Shown here: piece by piece, positions 55,246 to 64,000 of the stretch
How the letters are laid out: every line of letters begins with the position of its first letter
Numbering within the stretch: position 1 is the stretch's first letter
Assembly: GCF_900167975.1 (NCBI RefSeq)
Contig: NZ_FUZU01000001.1
Coordinates: 778,580-842,579 of the forward strand
DNA: 64,000 bases
Direction: 5' to 3'
DNA from: Ohtaekwangia koreensis
GTDB taxonomy: Bacteria; Bacteroidota; Bacteroidia; Cytophagales; Cyclobacteriaceae
Position numbers and translations under genes: made by a program
Notes under the pieces: model-generated
Databases searched by the model: none
The model's input: the letters and a program-made list of their open reading frames with translations, nothing else
Told to the model about the DNA's origin: nothing

Positions 55246-58062
55246 TTATTTAAAATTGCTCTTGAAATTATAGTTATAAGTCTGAACGATATTATTATCG
55301 GCGTCAGTCAATACTTCCAATCGCCCAAGCTCATCATACGTATAAGAATTTGTTTTAAGATTGGGATCGGTAATTACAGAGATGCCAACAAGTGGTTTGT
55401 GTGTAAATGTGGTGATTGGAAATTTTGATACCGTAGGGTGATTCCGTAGCGCTGTGAGACTCTGCCCACTCTCAGAATATGCGTTATATAATATACTATA
55501 TGGAACACCTTTAACCTCCAAAATAGGAAGAGTATTGTTATAGCCCCATAAATAGGAGGTCACTTCGTGTGCGGTTTGCTTGGACAGTAAGTTACCAAGA
55601 GCGTCGTAGTCGTAACTTAATATTTTTGTGTAAGGTAAATTGCTAAATACAAACGTGTTTCCTGACGTGTAAGACTGGGATACGGGCTGTGGAACCGTCG
55701 ATTCCATACTATATACGTCCGCAACCTGAATATTTTGCGCCTCGATAAACTCCCGATATAACAACAGCTTAGCGGCAATAACTGATTCGAGTCCGGAATA
55801 CGTTTTTCTAATACTTTGATATTCTACTATGGATCTAACGTTATTCTGTAAGACCAGCCTTTTAAGTGCATTGTAGTATGAGTCGCTACCAAAATCTGAA
55901 GTAAGTACATAATCCAATGGGTACTTAAAAAACTCTATTAGCTTATCGCCGTCAGATTGAGTATGCTCAATTCGAGTATAGTAGCGGTGACTAGCACTGC
56001 CATAGGTATACTCGCTATAGTTTGTTGATATCTCTTCACCATTTAAATCATAATCTGTATTCGTTGTCCTCTTTAAATATACCCAACGGGAAAAAATGGC
56101 GTACATGGCATCAACGTTGTAATCATTTAAAATATAGTCATACAAAGGATCTCTAGGCGTTTCACCAAAAAATTCACATTGTACCTTTCTATGTGTCAGC
56201 TCTGGTCTAAACGCATATAATAACCGATCATTAACAACCTGATACTCGTTAACAGTTGATTTAACAATGTCGCCATCTTTGTTTTTCACCAAAGTCGCTT
56301 TCAACCGGATATCTCGATCTAAATAATATTGATCACTAGCCTCATATATATACTCTGTGCTGCCTACCTGATTCGATAAACCAGCTATCTCTACCACTTT
56401 GCGATAAGCCAATGCAAAACCAGAGAGTCCGGCAAACAGTGAGTTGTTGGCCCCGCTAATGACGTAATGGCTACATGACACCATATTCCACATGCAGCCC
56501 CCTTCTGGTATTGGCTGGCACACACAATTATTAAGTGTGTAATATTTGACATAAAATGGCTCCCCATAGAAAATTGGCTCATCGTATTGATATCTTCTAA
56601 ATGAAGATAACCTTCCATCAAAATCTTCAATTTGTGTTACTCTTAATCCGGGACCTGCCACTGATTGACTACCTGATAAATATTGATTTTGTTGGTAAGT
56701 AAAGACTGAGAAACCTTTGGTCGGGTAAATTATTTTTTTTAGCATTCCCGTTCTTGATGCGGTCTCATTCGGCTCTCTGATTGCATAACCATAATTTTGC
56801 CATTCGTAGATATGCGGTATCAGTGATTGGTTTCCACTTGCGTTATAATAGCCCCAATGATCTTGTTCAAAACCAATTTTACTAGGAAATGTACCTTCGT
56901 AGTAATCAAAGTAATGTGGCTTTTTTACTATACCATTAATGCCTGTTTGTATAAAACTTTTTAACTTTAGGCGGGCACTATTCTTGTCCGCCTGATTGCC
57001 AAAATAGTCGTAGTTAAACTTAAATTTTCGAATAATTTCGCTACTATATCTGTCAATGATATGTATTTCAGATAGAGCCTTAGAAGAGCCATATAGATCA
57101 AGTCGATCTTGTTGCTGCGGTATAAATAACACTTCTGTCGTCCTACTTCTTATTTTTTCCAAACGCCAGGAAGTTACCGTTGTTAAACCGCTGTTTGATA
57201 TATTATTGCTCTTATTTAAACATCCATCTGTATAGGGTGGGGGATTACCGTCAAAGGTATGCTGTATCGAAAAATTGGACGCAGATTGAATAATCTCGGG
57301 CTGTTCTCCATAAATATATTCAATGACTTCACTACCGTTGGCGGACGTAATAGAAGTTAAAAGCCAGGTAGAGACATATGGCGGATAATTATACGTCTCC
57401 GCGGCGTTGTTGAGAACTGTTATTTCGCGTTTTGCAAATTCGTATTTAACACCATCATCTGTGGTTATTACAAAATTATCTCCAACTCTTTTAATTGATA
57501 TATTTTGATATGATAGTTGAACTGCGTTTCCTTGGGACATTACAAACTTACCCGAGAAATTTCCAAGGTTAAACGAAAAAAGATCGGGTTCCCCATCATA
57601 AAATCCCTCAGTAATTCGATTGGCAGTCAAATTGTCAATGCCTTGCTGACTTCCAATTTGATCATACGTTTTTCCTCCATTGTTATTTTGCAATACCGAT
57701 CCTTCTAAATCTGGGTTTCCACGTATTATTCGAGAAATAGTAGCATTGGCAGTCAGCGACCATCCAAAACCAACCCAACTAGCTTCTTCAGCAACCCGTA
57801 ACCCGTTATTATTATAGTTAAGTGATATGTCTGCCTGAACACCCCGTTCTTGTATTGACCATACAGGCAATGAAATATTTACCGTACCGGAGGAAAAACT
57901 TATCGGTATAAATCCAAATTTACCCAAAGAAGCAGCTGTAGGAGATGGAAACGAAACACTACGGTCGTAATCAACTTGGCTAAAAGTTGCTTGGCAATAC
58001 AACATGTTTGAATAAAACGTAATCGCTAGAAAACAAAGGCAGGTTACTACTCTTTTAATCAT
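55246..58062 (-). CDS. RHS/SpvB-like secreted protein, first gene of the RHS operon
   Basis: The 938-residue product has a signal peptide (cleavage near YCQAT) and an N-terminal region (LGKFGFIPISFSSGTVNISL, DISLNYNNNGLRVAEEASWV, GFGWSLTANATISRIIRG) as found in Bacteroidota RHS-associated proteins. Scattered YD-type repeats follow (LSYDYDALGNLLSKQT, YTYDELGRLEVLTDADNN) near the C-terminus. No tip toxin is present; it ends shortly after the last repeat. It may form a shell or adaptor together with the large RHS protein. The region upstream (58,063-58,269) should hold the operon promoter. Confidence 0.8.
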   Translation of the reverse strand: MIKRVVTCLCFLAITFYSNMLYCQATFSQVDYDRSVSFPSPTAASLGKFGFIPISFSSGTVNISLPVWSIQERGVQADISLNYNNNGLRVAEEASWVGFGWSLTANATISRIIRGNPDLEGSVLQNNNGGKTYDQIGSQQGIDNLTANRITEGFYDGEPDLFSFNLGNFSGKFVMSQGNAVQLSYQNISIKRVGDNFVITTDDGVKYEFAKREITVLNNAAETYNYPPYVSTWLLTSITSANGSEVIEYIYGEQPEIIQSASNFSIQHTFDGNPPPYTDGCLNKSNNISNSGLTTVTSWRLEKIRSRTTEVLFIPQQQDRLDLYGSSKALSEIHIIDRYSSEIIRKFKFNYDYFGNQADKNSARLKLKSFIQTGINGIVKKPHYFDYYEGTFPSKIGFEQDHWGYYNASGNQSLIPHIYEWQNYGYAIREPNETASRTGMLKKIIYPTKGFSVFTYQQNQYLSGSQSVAGPGLRVTQIEDFDGRLSSFRRYQYDEPIFYGEPFYVKYYTLNNCVCQPIPEGGCMWNMVSCSHYVISGANNSLFAGLSGFALAYRKVVEIAGLSNQVGSTEYIYEASDQYYLDRDIRLKATLVKNKDGDIVKSTVNEYQVVNDRLLYAFRPELTHRKVQCEFFGETPRDPLYDYILNDYNVDAMYAIFSRWVYLKRTTNTDYDLNGEEISTNYSEYTYGSASHRYYTRIEHTQSDGDKLIEFFKYPLDYVLTSDFGSDSYYNALKRLVLQNNVRSIVEYQSIRKTYSGLESVIAAKLLLYREFIEAQNIQVADVYSMESTVPQPVSQSYTSGNTFVFSNLPYTKILSYDYDALGNLLSKQTAHEVTSYLWGYNNTLPILEVKGVPYSILYNAYSESGQSLTALRNHPTVSKFPITTFTHKPLVGISVITDPNLKTNSYTYDELGRLEVLTDADNNIVQTYNYNFKSNFK

Positions 58063-58269
58063 AGGTAGGTTAGGTATTGATTTAGTAACATGAAGTTACC
58101 ATACTTTGCCCAAATATCAGACAAATTAGAATTGATTCAAAATAATTTCTTTGTAACATAATCAATGACACCACTAAGTTTGTCACTTTTTTCAGGGTAA
58201 CTACTATGAGGTCATTGGCCATCTTCGATTTTTCCTTAGTTATTGTATGGCGTATCCTATATAAATCAT

Positions 58270-59487
58270 TTAAACCTCCCGCTGCATACGGTATTTAAGT
58301 GCTTTCATGTCTTCACTGATTTTAATATCTACAATTTTTGCATAGTGTTGTGTCGTCTTCAGATTTCGGTGACCAAGCATTTTACTAACAGTTTCAATCG
58401 GTACACCGTTCGTGAGTGTCACTGTAGTGGCAAACGTATGTCTCGCTGTGTGATAGGTCATTTTTTTATTTATACTGCATATTGTTGCAATCTCATGCAG
58501 ATACTCATTCATCTTTTGATTACTTAATATAGGGAGTGCTCTATTTTTGACTATACATGCGGGATGGCCTTTATACTTGGCTAAAATAGCCATGGCAGTT
58601 GGTAGTAGTGGTATACGTGATGCCGCCTCCGTTTTTTGTCGCGTAGTGATAATCCACTTTTCACCGTCTATGCCTGTAACAATTTCGTTATAGGTCAACT
58701 TTTGCGTGTCGATATATGCAAGGCCGGTATAGCAGCTGAATAGAAATATATCTCGTACCTGACGTAGTCTTTCACTTGAAAAATCTTTTGCATGTAGTAT
58801 ATCAAGCTCTGCGCTTGTCAGGTAGGGACGTTGAGTGTCCTCTTTTATCATCTTATGAGCAGCGAATGGATTGCGGAGAAGCCATCCATTTTTAGTACAT
58901 ATATGAATGATCTTTTTGAAGTTTGTAAGATACTTTACGGTGCTGTTTTGGTTGCACTTCTTTTTTGTTTTAAGCCAAAATTCAAAGTCTGTTATGAACT
59001 TATACTTGATATCTTCGATAGCTATATCTGTTTTGTTATATAGTTCACGAATAAAATTAGCAGTATGATCAAACGTTGTTAGATACTTTTTATAGGTGGC
59101 TAACGAATACTGTATGTTGATTAGTGCTTTTATCTGTTCGTTGTGTTCCTTAAATATACCCAGTAGCATTTTTGATGGCTCTTTGACACCGAACCATAGT
59201 TTGCCAAACACATCTTTTGTTATTTCTTGATTCGTTAGAAGCAGTGTCTTTTGGATATCATACACTTTGGCGCGTAACGCATCCAGTAAGTTGTTTAACT
59301 CTTTTGCCTCTTTGTTGTTGCTAATAACTCGACAGCTTTTTTGAGACCATTTAGCTGGGTCTACTGTATAGGAAGTAGCTGTTTCAAAACGATCTCCGCT
59401 GACTGTTACTCGCATATAGATCGGATCTGATCCGAAGCGATTAGTCTTTGACTTTCTTAAGTAGAATAGAACTTTAATGCTTGCCAT
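58270..59487 (-). CDS. tyrosine recombinase (integrase) of the ssrA element
   Basis: This 405-residue integrase has an arm-binding N-terminus (VLFYLRKSKTNRFGSDPIYM), a SAM-like core-binding domain (LATYKKYLTTFDHTANFIRE) and a catalytic domain. FLFSCYTGLAYIDTQKL is the family form around the first Arg position. TYHTARHTF gives His346 and Arg349, LGHRNLKTTQHYAKI gives His373 and Tyr382, the nucleophile. It lies 237 bases from the 3' end of ssrA, the typical place for an enzyme that uses this attachment site. An inverted repeat lies 41 bases upstream of the start. Confidence 0.92.
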   Translation of the reverse strand: MASIKVLFYLRKSKTNRFGSDPIYMRVTVSGDRFETATSYTVDPAKWSQKSCRVISNNKEAKELNNLLDALRAKVYDIQKTLLLTNQEITKDVFGKLWFGVKEPSKMLLGIFKEHNEQIKALINIQYSLATYKKYLTTFDHTANFIRELYNKTDIAIEDIKYKFITDFEFWLKTKKKCNQNSTVKYLTNFKKIIHICTKNGWLLRNPFAAHKMIKEDTQRPYLTSAELDILHAKDFSSERLRQVRDIFLFSCYTGLAYIDTQKLTYNEIVTGIDGEKWIITTRQKTEAASRIPLLPTAMAILAKYKGHPACIVKNRALPILSNQKMNEYLHEIATICSINKKMTYHTARHTFATTVTLTNGVPIETVSKMLGHRNLKTTQHYAKIVDIKISEDMKALKYRMQREV

Positions 59488-59527
59488 ATACCATCCGTTT
59501 AAGTTTTAAAATCCTTTTTTGTCTAGA

Positions 59528-59566
59528 GATAATCAAGATGTTCATATATCGAACTACTTGATTATC
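59528..59566. promoter_or_regulatory. inverted repeat upstream of the integrase gene
   Basis: Perfect 10-bp arms GATAATCAAG (59,528-59,537) and CTTGATTATC (59,557-59,566) are separated by 19 bases, between the integrase start and ssrA. It could be a recombinase or excisionase arm site or an operator. Confidence 0.5.
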
Positions 59567-59664
59567 AATTGATAAAGGTCAAATTCGGCAAACGCATTGG
59601 TGTACTTGAAAAGTGCACCGAATTTGCCACCTACGGATGGGTATGATTTGAGGGTGATCTAAAA

Positions 59665-59700
59665 CAAAAAAGCCCGAATTCATTACGGATTCGGGCTTTT
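59665..59700 (-). terminator. ssrA: terminator of ssrA
   Basis: Perfect arms AAAAGCCCGAAT and ATTCGGGCTTTT (59,668-59,679 and 59,689-59,700) are followed on the minus strand by a T run, 24 bases beyond the tmRNA 3' end. After integration this copy, carried by the element, replaces the original one at 16,922. Confidence 0.8.
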
Positions 59701-59723
59701 GTATTCCTTTGATTTGTGTACCA

Positions 59724-59739
59724 GTGGAGCCGCAGAGAA
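59724..59739. repeat. attR: 16-bp direct repeat inside the ssrA 3' end
   Basis: The sequence gtggagccgcagagaa is identical to 16,972-16,987. It covers the 3' acceptor strand and part of the T arm of tmRNA. Confidence 0.85.
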
Positions 59740-60113
59740 TCGAACTCTGGTCCAGAGAAGAAGAACTCATACCTTCTACATGCTTAGTTGACTTTAATTG
59801 TCGGGAGTAGCAAGGCAGGCAACAGCCAAACTACACCTTAGTTACTGTGTCTTAGCCGCGCTTAGCAACATCGCGCGGAGCAGTTCTGCATAACGACACC
59901 GCTAACCAGCACCTGCAAAACGACAGTGCTGAGCGATGATGGCTTTCCCGATCTTATCGGGACGAGGCGTAACTTAGCGAATCGCTAAATTAAGCAGCCA
60001 TGGCGTAGTTAGACTCGCCAAGTATGATTCAGGACTATCTTTCAAGGCTCTCATCCTATGAGCCTGCATGCTTCTATACGACCTCAAACATCCTGTCAAA
60101 ACCGGTCGGCCCC
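59725..60113 (-). ncRNA. ssrA: transfer-messenger RNA (tmRNA)
   Basis: The 5' end GGGGCCGACCGGTTTTGACAGG-type start is at 60,113, and the 3' strand CGGCTCCA at 59,725 pairs with it; CCA is not encoded. The T arm has the GTTCGATTC loop. The tag frame at 60,019-59,990 reads GGC GAG TCT AAC TAC GCC ATG GCT GCT TAA, that is GESNYAMAA followed by a stop, a Bacteroidota-type degradation tag. It frees stalled ribosomes together with SmpB. The gene stays complete although the element has inserted at its 3' end. Confidence 0.95.
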
Positions 60114-60244
60114 GATTTTTTTAAACAAGAACATGGATGACCAATGCACGTGTTTCAAAGAACAATGTCCAATTTTAGTTGGCAAAGAATTTACAAATAT
60201 AAAACGAAAAAAGTTCTGACTCTAAATTCATTTAATTGAGCGTT

Positions 60245-60258
60245 ACAATTGCAATTGT
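60245..60258. promoter_or_regulatory. palindrome upstream of dnaX
   Basis: The perfect palindrome ACAATTGCAATTGT lies 42 bases before the dnaX start, in the gap between the divergent ssrA and dnaX genes. Its role is unknown. Confidence 0.3.
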
Positions 60259-60299
60259 TCATTGCTAATTGTCATTTCAATTTTATCTTGCGCCCTCGC

Positions 60300-62056
60300 A
60301 TGGAAAACTTTGTTGTATCGGCACGTAAATATCGCCCTACTGGGTTTGACGAAGTGGTTGGGCAAGAGCACATTACCACTACGCTCAAAAATGCTATCGA
60401 TAACAATAAACTTGCTCAGGCCCTTTTGTTCTGCGGACCGCGTGGTGTGGGGAAAACAACCTGCGCGCGTATCGTTGCCCGCCTGATCAATGGTTTTGAA
60501 GAAAGAACTGAAAATAATTCACTCAATATTTTCGAGCTTGATGCCGCGTCTAACAACTCGGTTGAAGATATCCGAAACCTGATCGACCAGGTTCGCTATC
60601 CACCACAGTTCGGAAAATTCAAAGTCTATATTATAGATGAGGTGCACATGCTTTCGAATGCTGCCTTCAATGCTTTTCTGAAGACACTGGAAGAGCCTCC
60701 TTCATACGCTATTTTTATTCTGGCTACAACGGAAAAACATAAAGTTATTCCAACGATTCTTTCACGTTGCCAGATTTTTGATTTTAACCGGATCCAGATT
60801 AGTGACATTGCCAATCATTTAAAAAAGATTGCGCAGCACGAAGGTATACCGGCAGAAGATGAAGCACTCCACCTCATCAGTCAGAAAGCAGACGGTGCAC
60901 TTCGTGATGCCCTTTCAATTTTCGATTTGATGGTGACATACTCCTCGGGTAAAGGAGTGATGTTCAAAAATGTGTTGAGCAATCTTCATATCCTGGACTA
61001 TGATTATTACTTCCAGGTGATTGACGCATTGCTGTCTCAAAATCATACGCAGCCTTTGTTAGTGTTGGACGAAATTTTGCGCAAAGGTTTTGATGGACAT
61101 AATTTTATCGTAGGACTTAGTGAACACCTCCGGAACCTGCTCGTATCACAAGATGCGCGCACCGTACAGTTGATGGAAGTTCCGGATAGTGTTAAAAAGA
61201 AATATATACAACAGGCACAAACGTGCCCTCCTTCACTGCTGCTTACATGGCTTAACATCGCCAATCAGTGTGATATACATTATAAGGGAAGCAAGAATCA
61301 ACGCCTTTCAGTTGAGCTTGCGCTGATGAAGATGGCGCATGTAGGAAGCGTATTGAAATCCGACCAACTCAGTCTTGCCAATGGACTTGCCGATGCGGCA
61401 GGGTTAAAAAAAAAATTAGTGTAGAGACTGAAACAGACGCAGAGCCTGTTGCAGAAGAAGTAAAATCACCAACGCCAACCTCCGTTGCACCAGCAACATC
61501 CGCGGCATCAGCTCCGGAGAGTATACCTGCGGCAGAAGAAGCTCCCGGCCCGGCAACATTTTCAATGAAACCGGATTTCTCAGAAAAGTCCAGGTTTAAA
61601 ACCGCTCCCAAAACAACAGTAAAGCTCACCGATCTTTTAAAGGTAGAGCCGAAGAAAGAACAAACGGACGCTAACCAGGCAAAGGTAGATCCCGATGAGC
61701 CTTTTACACCAGAGCAACTTCAAGCGGTTTGGAATGAGTTCGCAGAGCTCCGTAAAAAATTCCAGGCAGAATATCATCTCCTTACACAACCTTACGATCT
61801 GAAAGACAATGTGGTGACGGTACATCTTCACAACAGCGTACAGGAAATGATGCTGAATGGTCTTCGGATCGAACTCTCAACCTTCGTCAGAGAGAAATTG
61901 AAGAATAACTCGATTCAGATTTACGGGGAGCTGAAAGAAGTGGAAGATGTGCGGAAAGTAATCTATACCAATCGCGAAAAATTCGACTATCTGATTGAGA
62001 AGAATCCAATTCTCAGGGAGTTGAAAGATCGTCTCGGATTGGATACTGATTATTGA
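60300..62056 (+). CDS. dnaX: DNA polymerase III subunits gamma/tau, with a -1 frameshift at a ten-A run
   Basis: This clamp-loader ATPase starts at ATG 60,300 (MENFVVSARKYRPTGFDEVVGQ). Walker A GPRGVGKT is at 46-53, Walker B VYIIDEVHML follows, and the SRC motif ILSRCQIFDF is present. The zero frame stops at 61,424 right after a run of ten A (61,406-61,415), which would give a gamma-like form. A -1 shift at the run continues as ISVETETDAEPVAEEVK, through a Pro/Ala-rich linker and a C-terminal tau domain (VWNEFAELRKKFQAEYHLL) to 62,056. The four-Cys zinc module normally found after the Walker A region is absent (RLINGFEERTENNSLNIFEL). The shift may be programmed; homopolymer error is the alternative. 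Confidence 0.9.
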
Positions 62057-62157
62057 TCTGTTTTCGGATTACGGACACGTTTGTGTTACGAGCAGTTATG
62101 TAGCATCTACAATGTATAGCCATAACGCTTGAGTGATAAGTATATAGATCTTGATTC

Positions 62158-62213
62158 AGAGCCCGACTTAGCATAAGAGAAAATTGTGCTTTAATTCTAA
62201 GTCAGGCTCTTTA
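62158..62213. terminator. bidirectional terminator between dnaX and the convergent receptor gene
   Basis: Arms AGAGCCCGACTTAG (62,158-62,171) and CTAAGTCAGGCTCT (62,197-62,210) pair with one mismatch around a 25-base loop; TTTACTATT follows on the plus strand. It lies between the two convergent stops at 62,056 and 62,253. Confidence 0.7.
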
Positions 62214-62252
62214 CTATTGTATCACCTGGTACTATATGTACGATATATATGT

Positions 62253-63503
62253 CTAAGGCTTCTTAAAGAAATCGTCATATGTGAGTACATCCGTTCTTTT
62301 AAGCTGACTTTTTAAAATGCCCAGATGGAATAGGAGCGCAATTGCCGTCAGTAAGAAGATTACCAGGTACCCCGTACTCAGAAAGATATAATTGTATCCA
62401 AACGTTGTGTTGTATGCGAGCATATCATATCCGAATATAATTACTCCCGTTAGTATACTTCCTGTTAGAAGCCATGAGCCTATATATTCCGCAAGCAGAG
62501 CCCGGATGATCAGGTAGCCACCGTATATAATAACAATTCCCGCCACCGCCAGGTAGAGCGACAGCCATTGTGAAAATATAATGACCGGTGCAAAAAGTGT
62601 ATAGATAACGAACAGGCTATTCAAAGCAACAATGGTATAGGTAATAAGTGGATTACTTAATTTATCCAACAGGTGATGTAGAAAAAGCATCGCCCAGATT
62701 ACGGCCAGGTATAACGTTAAGTACTCAGTCTTTACCAGGAATTGCCAATTGATGTCGGGGTAAAATACAACCACCGGATAAAGATTTGAGAAAACACAAC
62801 GTACTGCCCAGGTAAGGCTAAGCAATGAAAAGAAGAGTATAACTTTCTTCTTCCTAAAAATATATACTATGAGAAAAGCGCTTCCGGCAAGGAATAGTAT
62901 AATTGCTTCAATTACGTTGGTGGCCACTGCCCGTGAGAGGTGTTTAGATATACCTTCTGAAGACCCTAACTGAATAGGATCTTTACTGCCACCTTTATGG
63001 TGATGAAAATTTGAAATATGAAGAACCACGACCAGTGTATCCTTTGCGTGCGTTGAGAATGTTACGGTTTGATGAAACCATTTTGGTTTTGCTTCTTTTT
63101 CAGTTTTACCAACAGCTCCAGCGGAAGCTACTTTTATTCCATTTACCCAACATGTATAGCTATTATACATCTGCGGGATTTCAAGACCCATATTTATTAT
63201 AGAGTCAGGGAGAAGTATTTTGAGGGAATACGTACCATATTCGGTGCGCTGTTTGTTTTCGGAATCATCTTTCCAGATGGCTGGAAAAAAATGACTCGTT
63301 CCCCGAACGGAGTCAATCTGTTCAGGTAAAAGCAATTCGCCTTCGTGAAATGTCCAATAGCCCGTAAGTGGTAATCGTTTTTGAAAATTCCAGTGACGTG
63401 CATCGAGCACTCCGGATTCCGCACGAATATCCGATTGTGAAATGCAATCCTTGGCAAAGCAGATACAGAGTAACACCAAGGCAATACGATTAACCCACAC
63501 CAT
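62253..63503 (-). CDS. 7TMR-DISM receptor without output domain
   Basis: The 416-residue product has a signal peptide (near DCISQ) and an extracellular jelly-roll-like domain at about 25-185 (WNFQKRLPLTGYWTFHEGEL, YSLKILLPD, TLVVVLHISNF). Seven membrane segments follow from about 195 to 400, as in the DISM_7TM family. Most members continue into a histidine kinase, cyclase or LuxR domain. This one ends 16 residues after the last helix (KSQLKRTDVLTYDDFFKKP), so it must signal through a partner. None is adjacent. The ligand is probably a carbohydrate or other small molecule. Confidence 0.85.
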   Translation of the reverse strand: MVWVNRIALVLLCICFAKDCISQSDIRAESGVLDARHWNFQKRLPLTGYWTFHEGELLLPEQIDSVRGTSHFFPAIWKDDSENKQRTEYGTYSLKILLPDSIINMGLEIPQMYNSYTCWVNGIKVASAGAVGKTEKEAKPKWFHQTVTFSTHAKDTLVVVLHISNFHHHKGGSKDPIQLGSSEGISKHLSRAVATNVIEAIILFLAGSAFLIVYIFRKKKVILFFSLLSLTWAVRCVFSNLYPVVVFYPDINWQFLVKTEYLTLYLAVIWAMLFLHHLLDKLSNPLITYTIVALNSLFVIYTLFAPVIIFSQWLSLYLAVAGIVIIYGGYLIIRALLAEYIGSWLLTGSILTGVIIFGYDMLAYNTTFGYNYIFLSTGYLVIFLLTAIALLFHLGILKSQLKRTDVLTYDDFFKKP

Positions 63504-63788
63504 ATGTGTTTAAAACAATTTAAAATGTTGAAACAAAATAGCAGTGGGAGTAACAGAAGAATCAGGAGGGATCAAGCCTCTTCTGCATACATAGTTTTAA
63601 TCGTAACAAATGTATCAAAAAATGTTTCGGTTGGTTATGAAATCAACCAAATTATTAGATTTCACTCGTGTGATGTCTTACAAAGGCGATTTTTAGATCA
63701 GTTTAAGAATATTTCTATGTATAAGTTTGAACGCTTATTCGGCTTCCGATTAGGCATGCTTAATTATATAGGCATTCTGTGGATTCCT

Positions 63789-64000
63789 TTAAAGAACCAA
63801 TTCCTTATATAGCCGTCCGAGCGTTTCAGTAGCATCGCCACACAAGCCTGGGTGTACTTTAGAGGTTTGTATAACAGTGCTCCGCGTGGCGGTGAGCCAG
63901 CGAAAACGTTCCGCCATAGATAGTTTGCCGATTGGCCCTCCCTGTGCGCCACCTTCGCATATTCTGATAAAGGAATTTATATACTCTTGAAGCTCTGCTA
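63789..64000 (-). CDS. DUF3037 family protein, C-terminal part, continues beyond the window
   Basis: The open minus-strand frame from the window edge to a stop at 63,789 reads GPIGKLSMAERFRWLTATRS and TVIQTSKVHPGLCGDATETL, then GRLYKELVL. The RWLTA-RSTVIQTS-VHPGL pattern is the C-terminal motif of DUF3037 proteins, often encoded next to HipA-like kinases. Shorter frames on either strand here are shadows. The function of DUF3037 is unknown to me. Confidence 0.7.
   Translation of the reverse strand, partial: AELQEYINSFIRICEGGAQGGPIGKLSMAERFRWLTATRSTVIQTSKVHPGLCGDATETLGRLYKELVL

Noticed and set aside
63504-63812. 102-codon plus-strand frame after the receptor gene
   Set aside because: No motif, low-complexity start, and its end runs over the DUF3037 codons on the other strand.
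1-64000. CRISPR arrays, rRNA operons and ordinary tRNA genes
   Set aside because: I saw no regularly spaced repeats and no rRNA or tRNA cloverleaf besides the tRNA-like part of tmRNA.

Overview
The window looks like a Bacteroidota chromosome, most likely of the order Cytophagales. The evidence is a SusC/SusD outer-membrane pair with ECF sigma and FecR genes, a type IX secretion C-terminal sorting domain, large RHS proteins of Bacteroidota type, a tmRNA tag reading GESNYAMAA, and scarce Shine-Dalgarno sequences. No species is claimed.

Left chromosomal part (1-16.9 kb, mostly + strand). A truncated ECF sigma gene, a FecR anti-sigma gene and an STN-containing SusC receptor form a cell-surface signalling and import unit. 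They are followed by SusD, a DUF4843 lipoprotein, a PKD-like lipoprotein, a secreted trypsin-like protease, a TlpA-like thioredoxin, a broken alpha-L-fucosidase and a basic-secretory-protein type metalloprotease. After a frameshifted small membrane gene come a secreted esterase with PKD-like, malectin and T9SS domains and a small membrane-anchored protein.

Integrated element (about 16,972-59,739, about 42.8 kb). The tmRNA gene ssrA (minus strand, 59,725-60,113) is intact at the right end. Its last 16 bases, followed by a tmRNA-type terminator hairpin, recur as a direct repeat at 16,972-16,987. A tyrosine recombinase lies between ssrA and the element, so an integrative element has inserted into the 3' end of ssrA. 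Inside it, from left to right: a nucleotidyltransferase with a tiny partner ORF; remnants of an AAA_13 ATPase and a Mug-type DNA glycosylase; a Septu-like ATPase/HNH pair; the tail of a type ISP-like restriction helicase; a small HTH regulator divergent from a tandem gene pair plus a HEPN gene; a RadC remnant; a Kiwa (KwaA/KwaB) system; remnants of a cREC protein and an HNH nuclease; a three-gene operon of two giant proteins (1,675 and 1,384 aa) and a secreted papain-like protease; a short Argonaute with a DUF4365/DREN-APAZ nuclease partner (SPARDA-type); a mobilization/replication module (relaxase, MobC, candidate oriT, ParA-like ATPase, Toprim primase, small helix-rich protein); and an RHS polymorphic-toxin operon whose tip carries a His/Cys (clan CD-like) protease signature. 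No conjugation machinery is visible, so the element is best read as a mobilizable defence island.

Right chromosomal part (60.1-64 kb). dnaX has a ten-A run at which a -1 shift joins two frames (gamma/tau arrangement) and lacks the usual Cys zinc module. It is followed by a 7TMR-DISM receptor without an output domain and the C-terminus of a DUF3037 protein.

Most novel candidate: the giant-protein operon at 27,789-37,652, which I could not assign to any described system. Many genes show frameshifts. Some may be sequencing indels, but several small ones also lack whole ends and so are true remnants.
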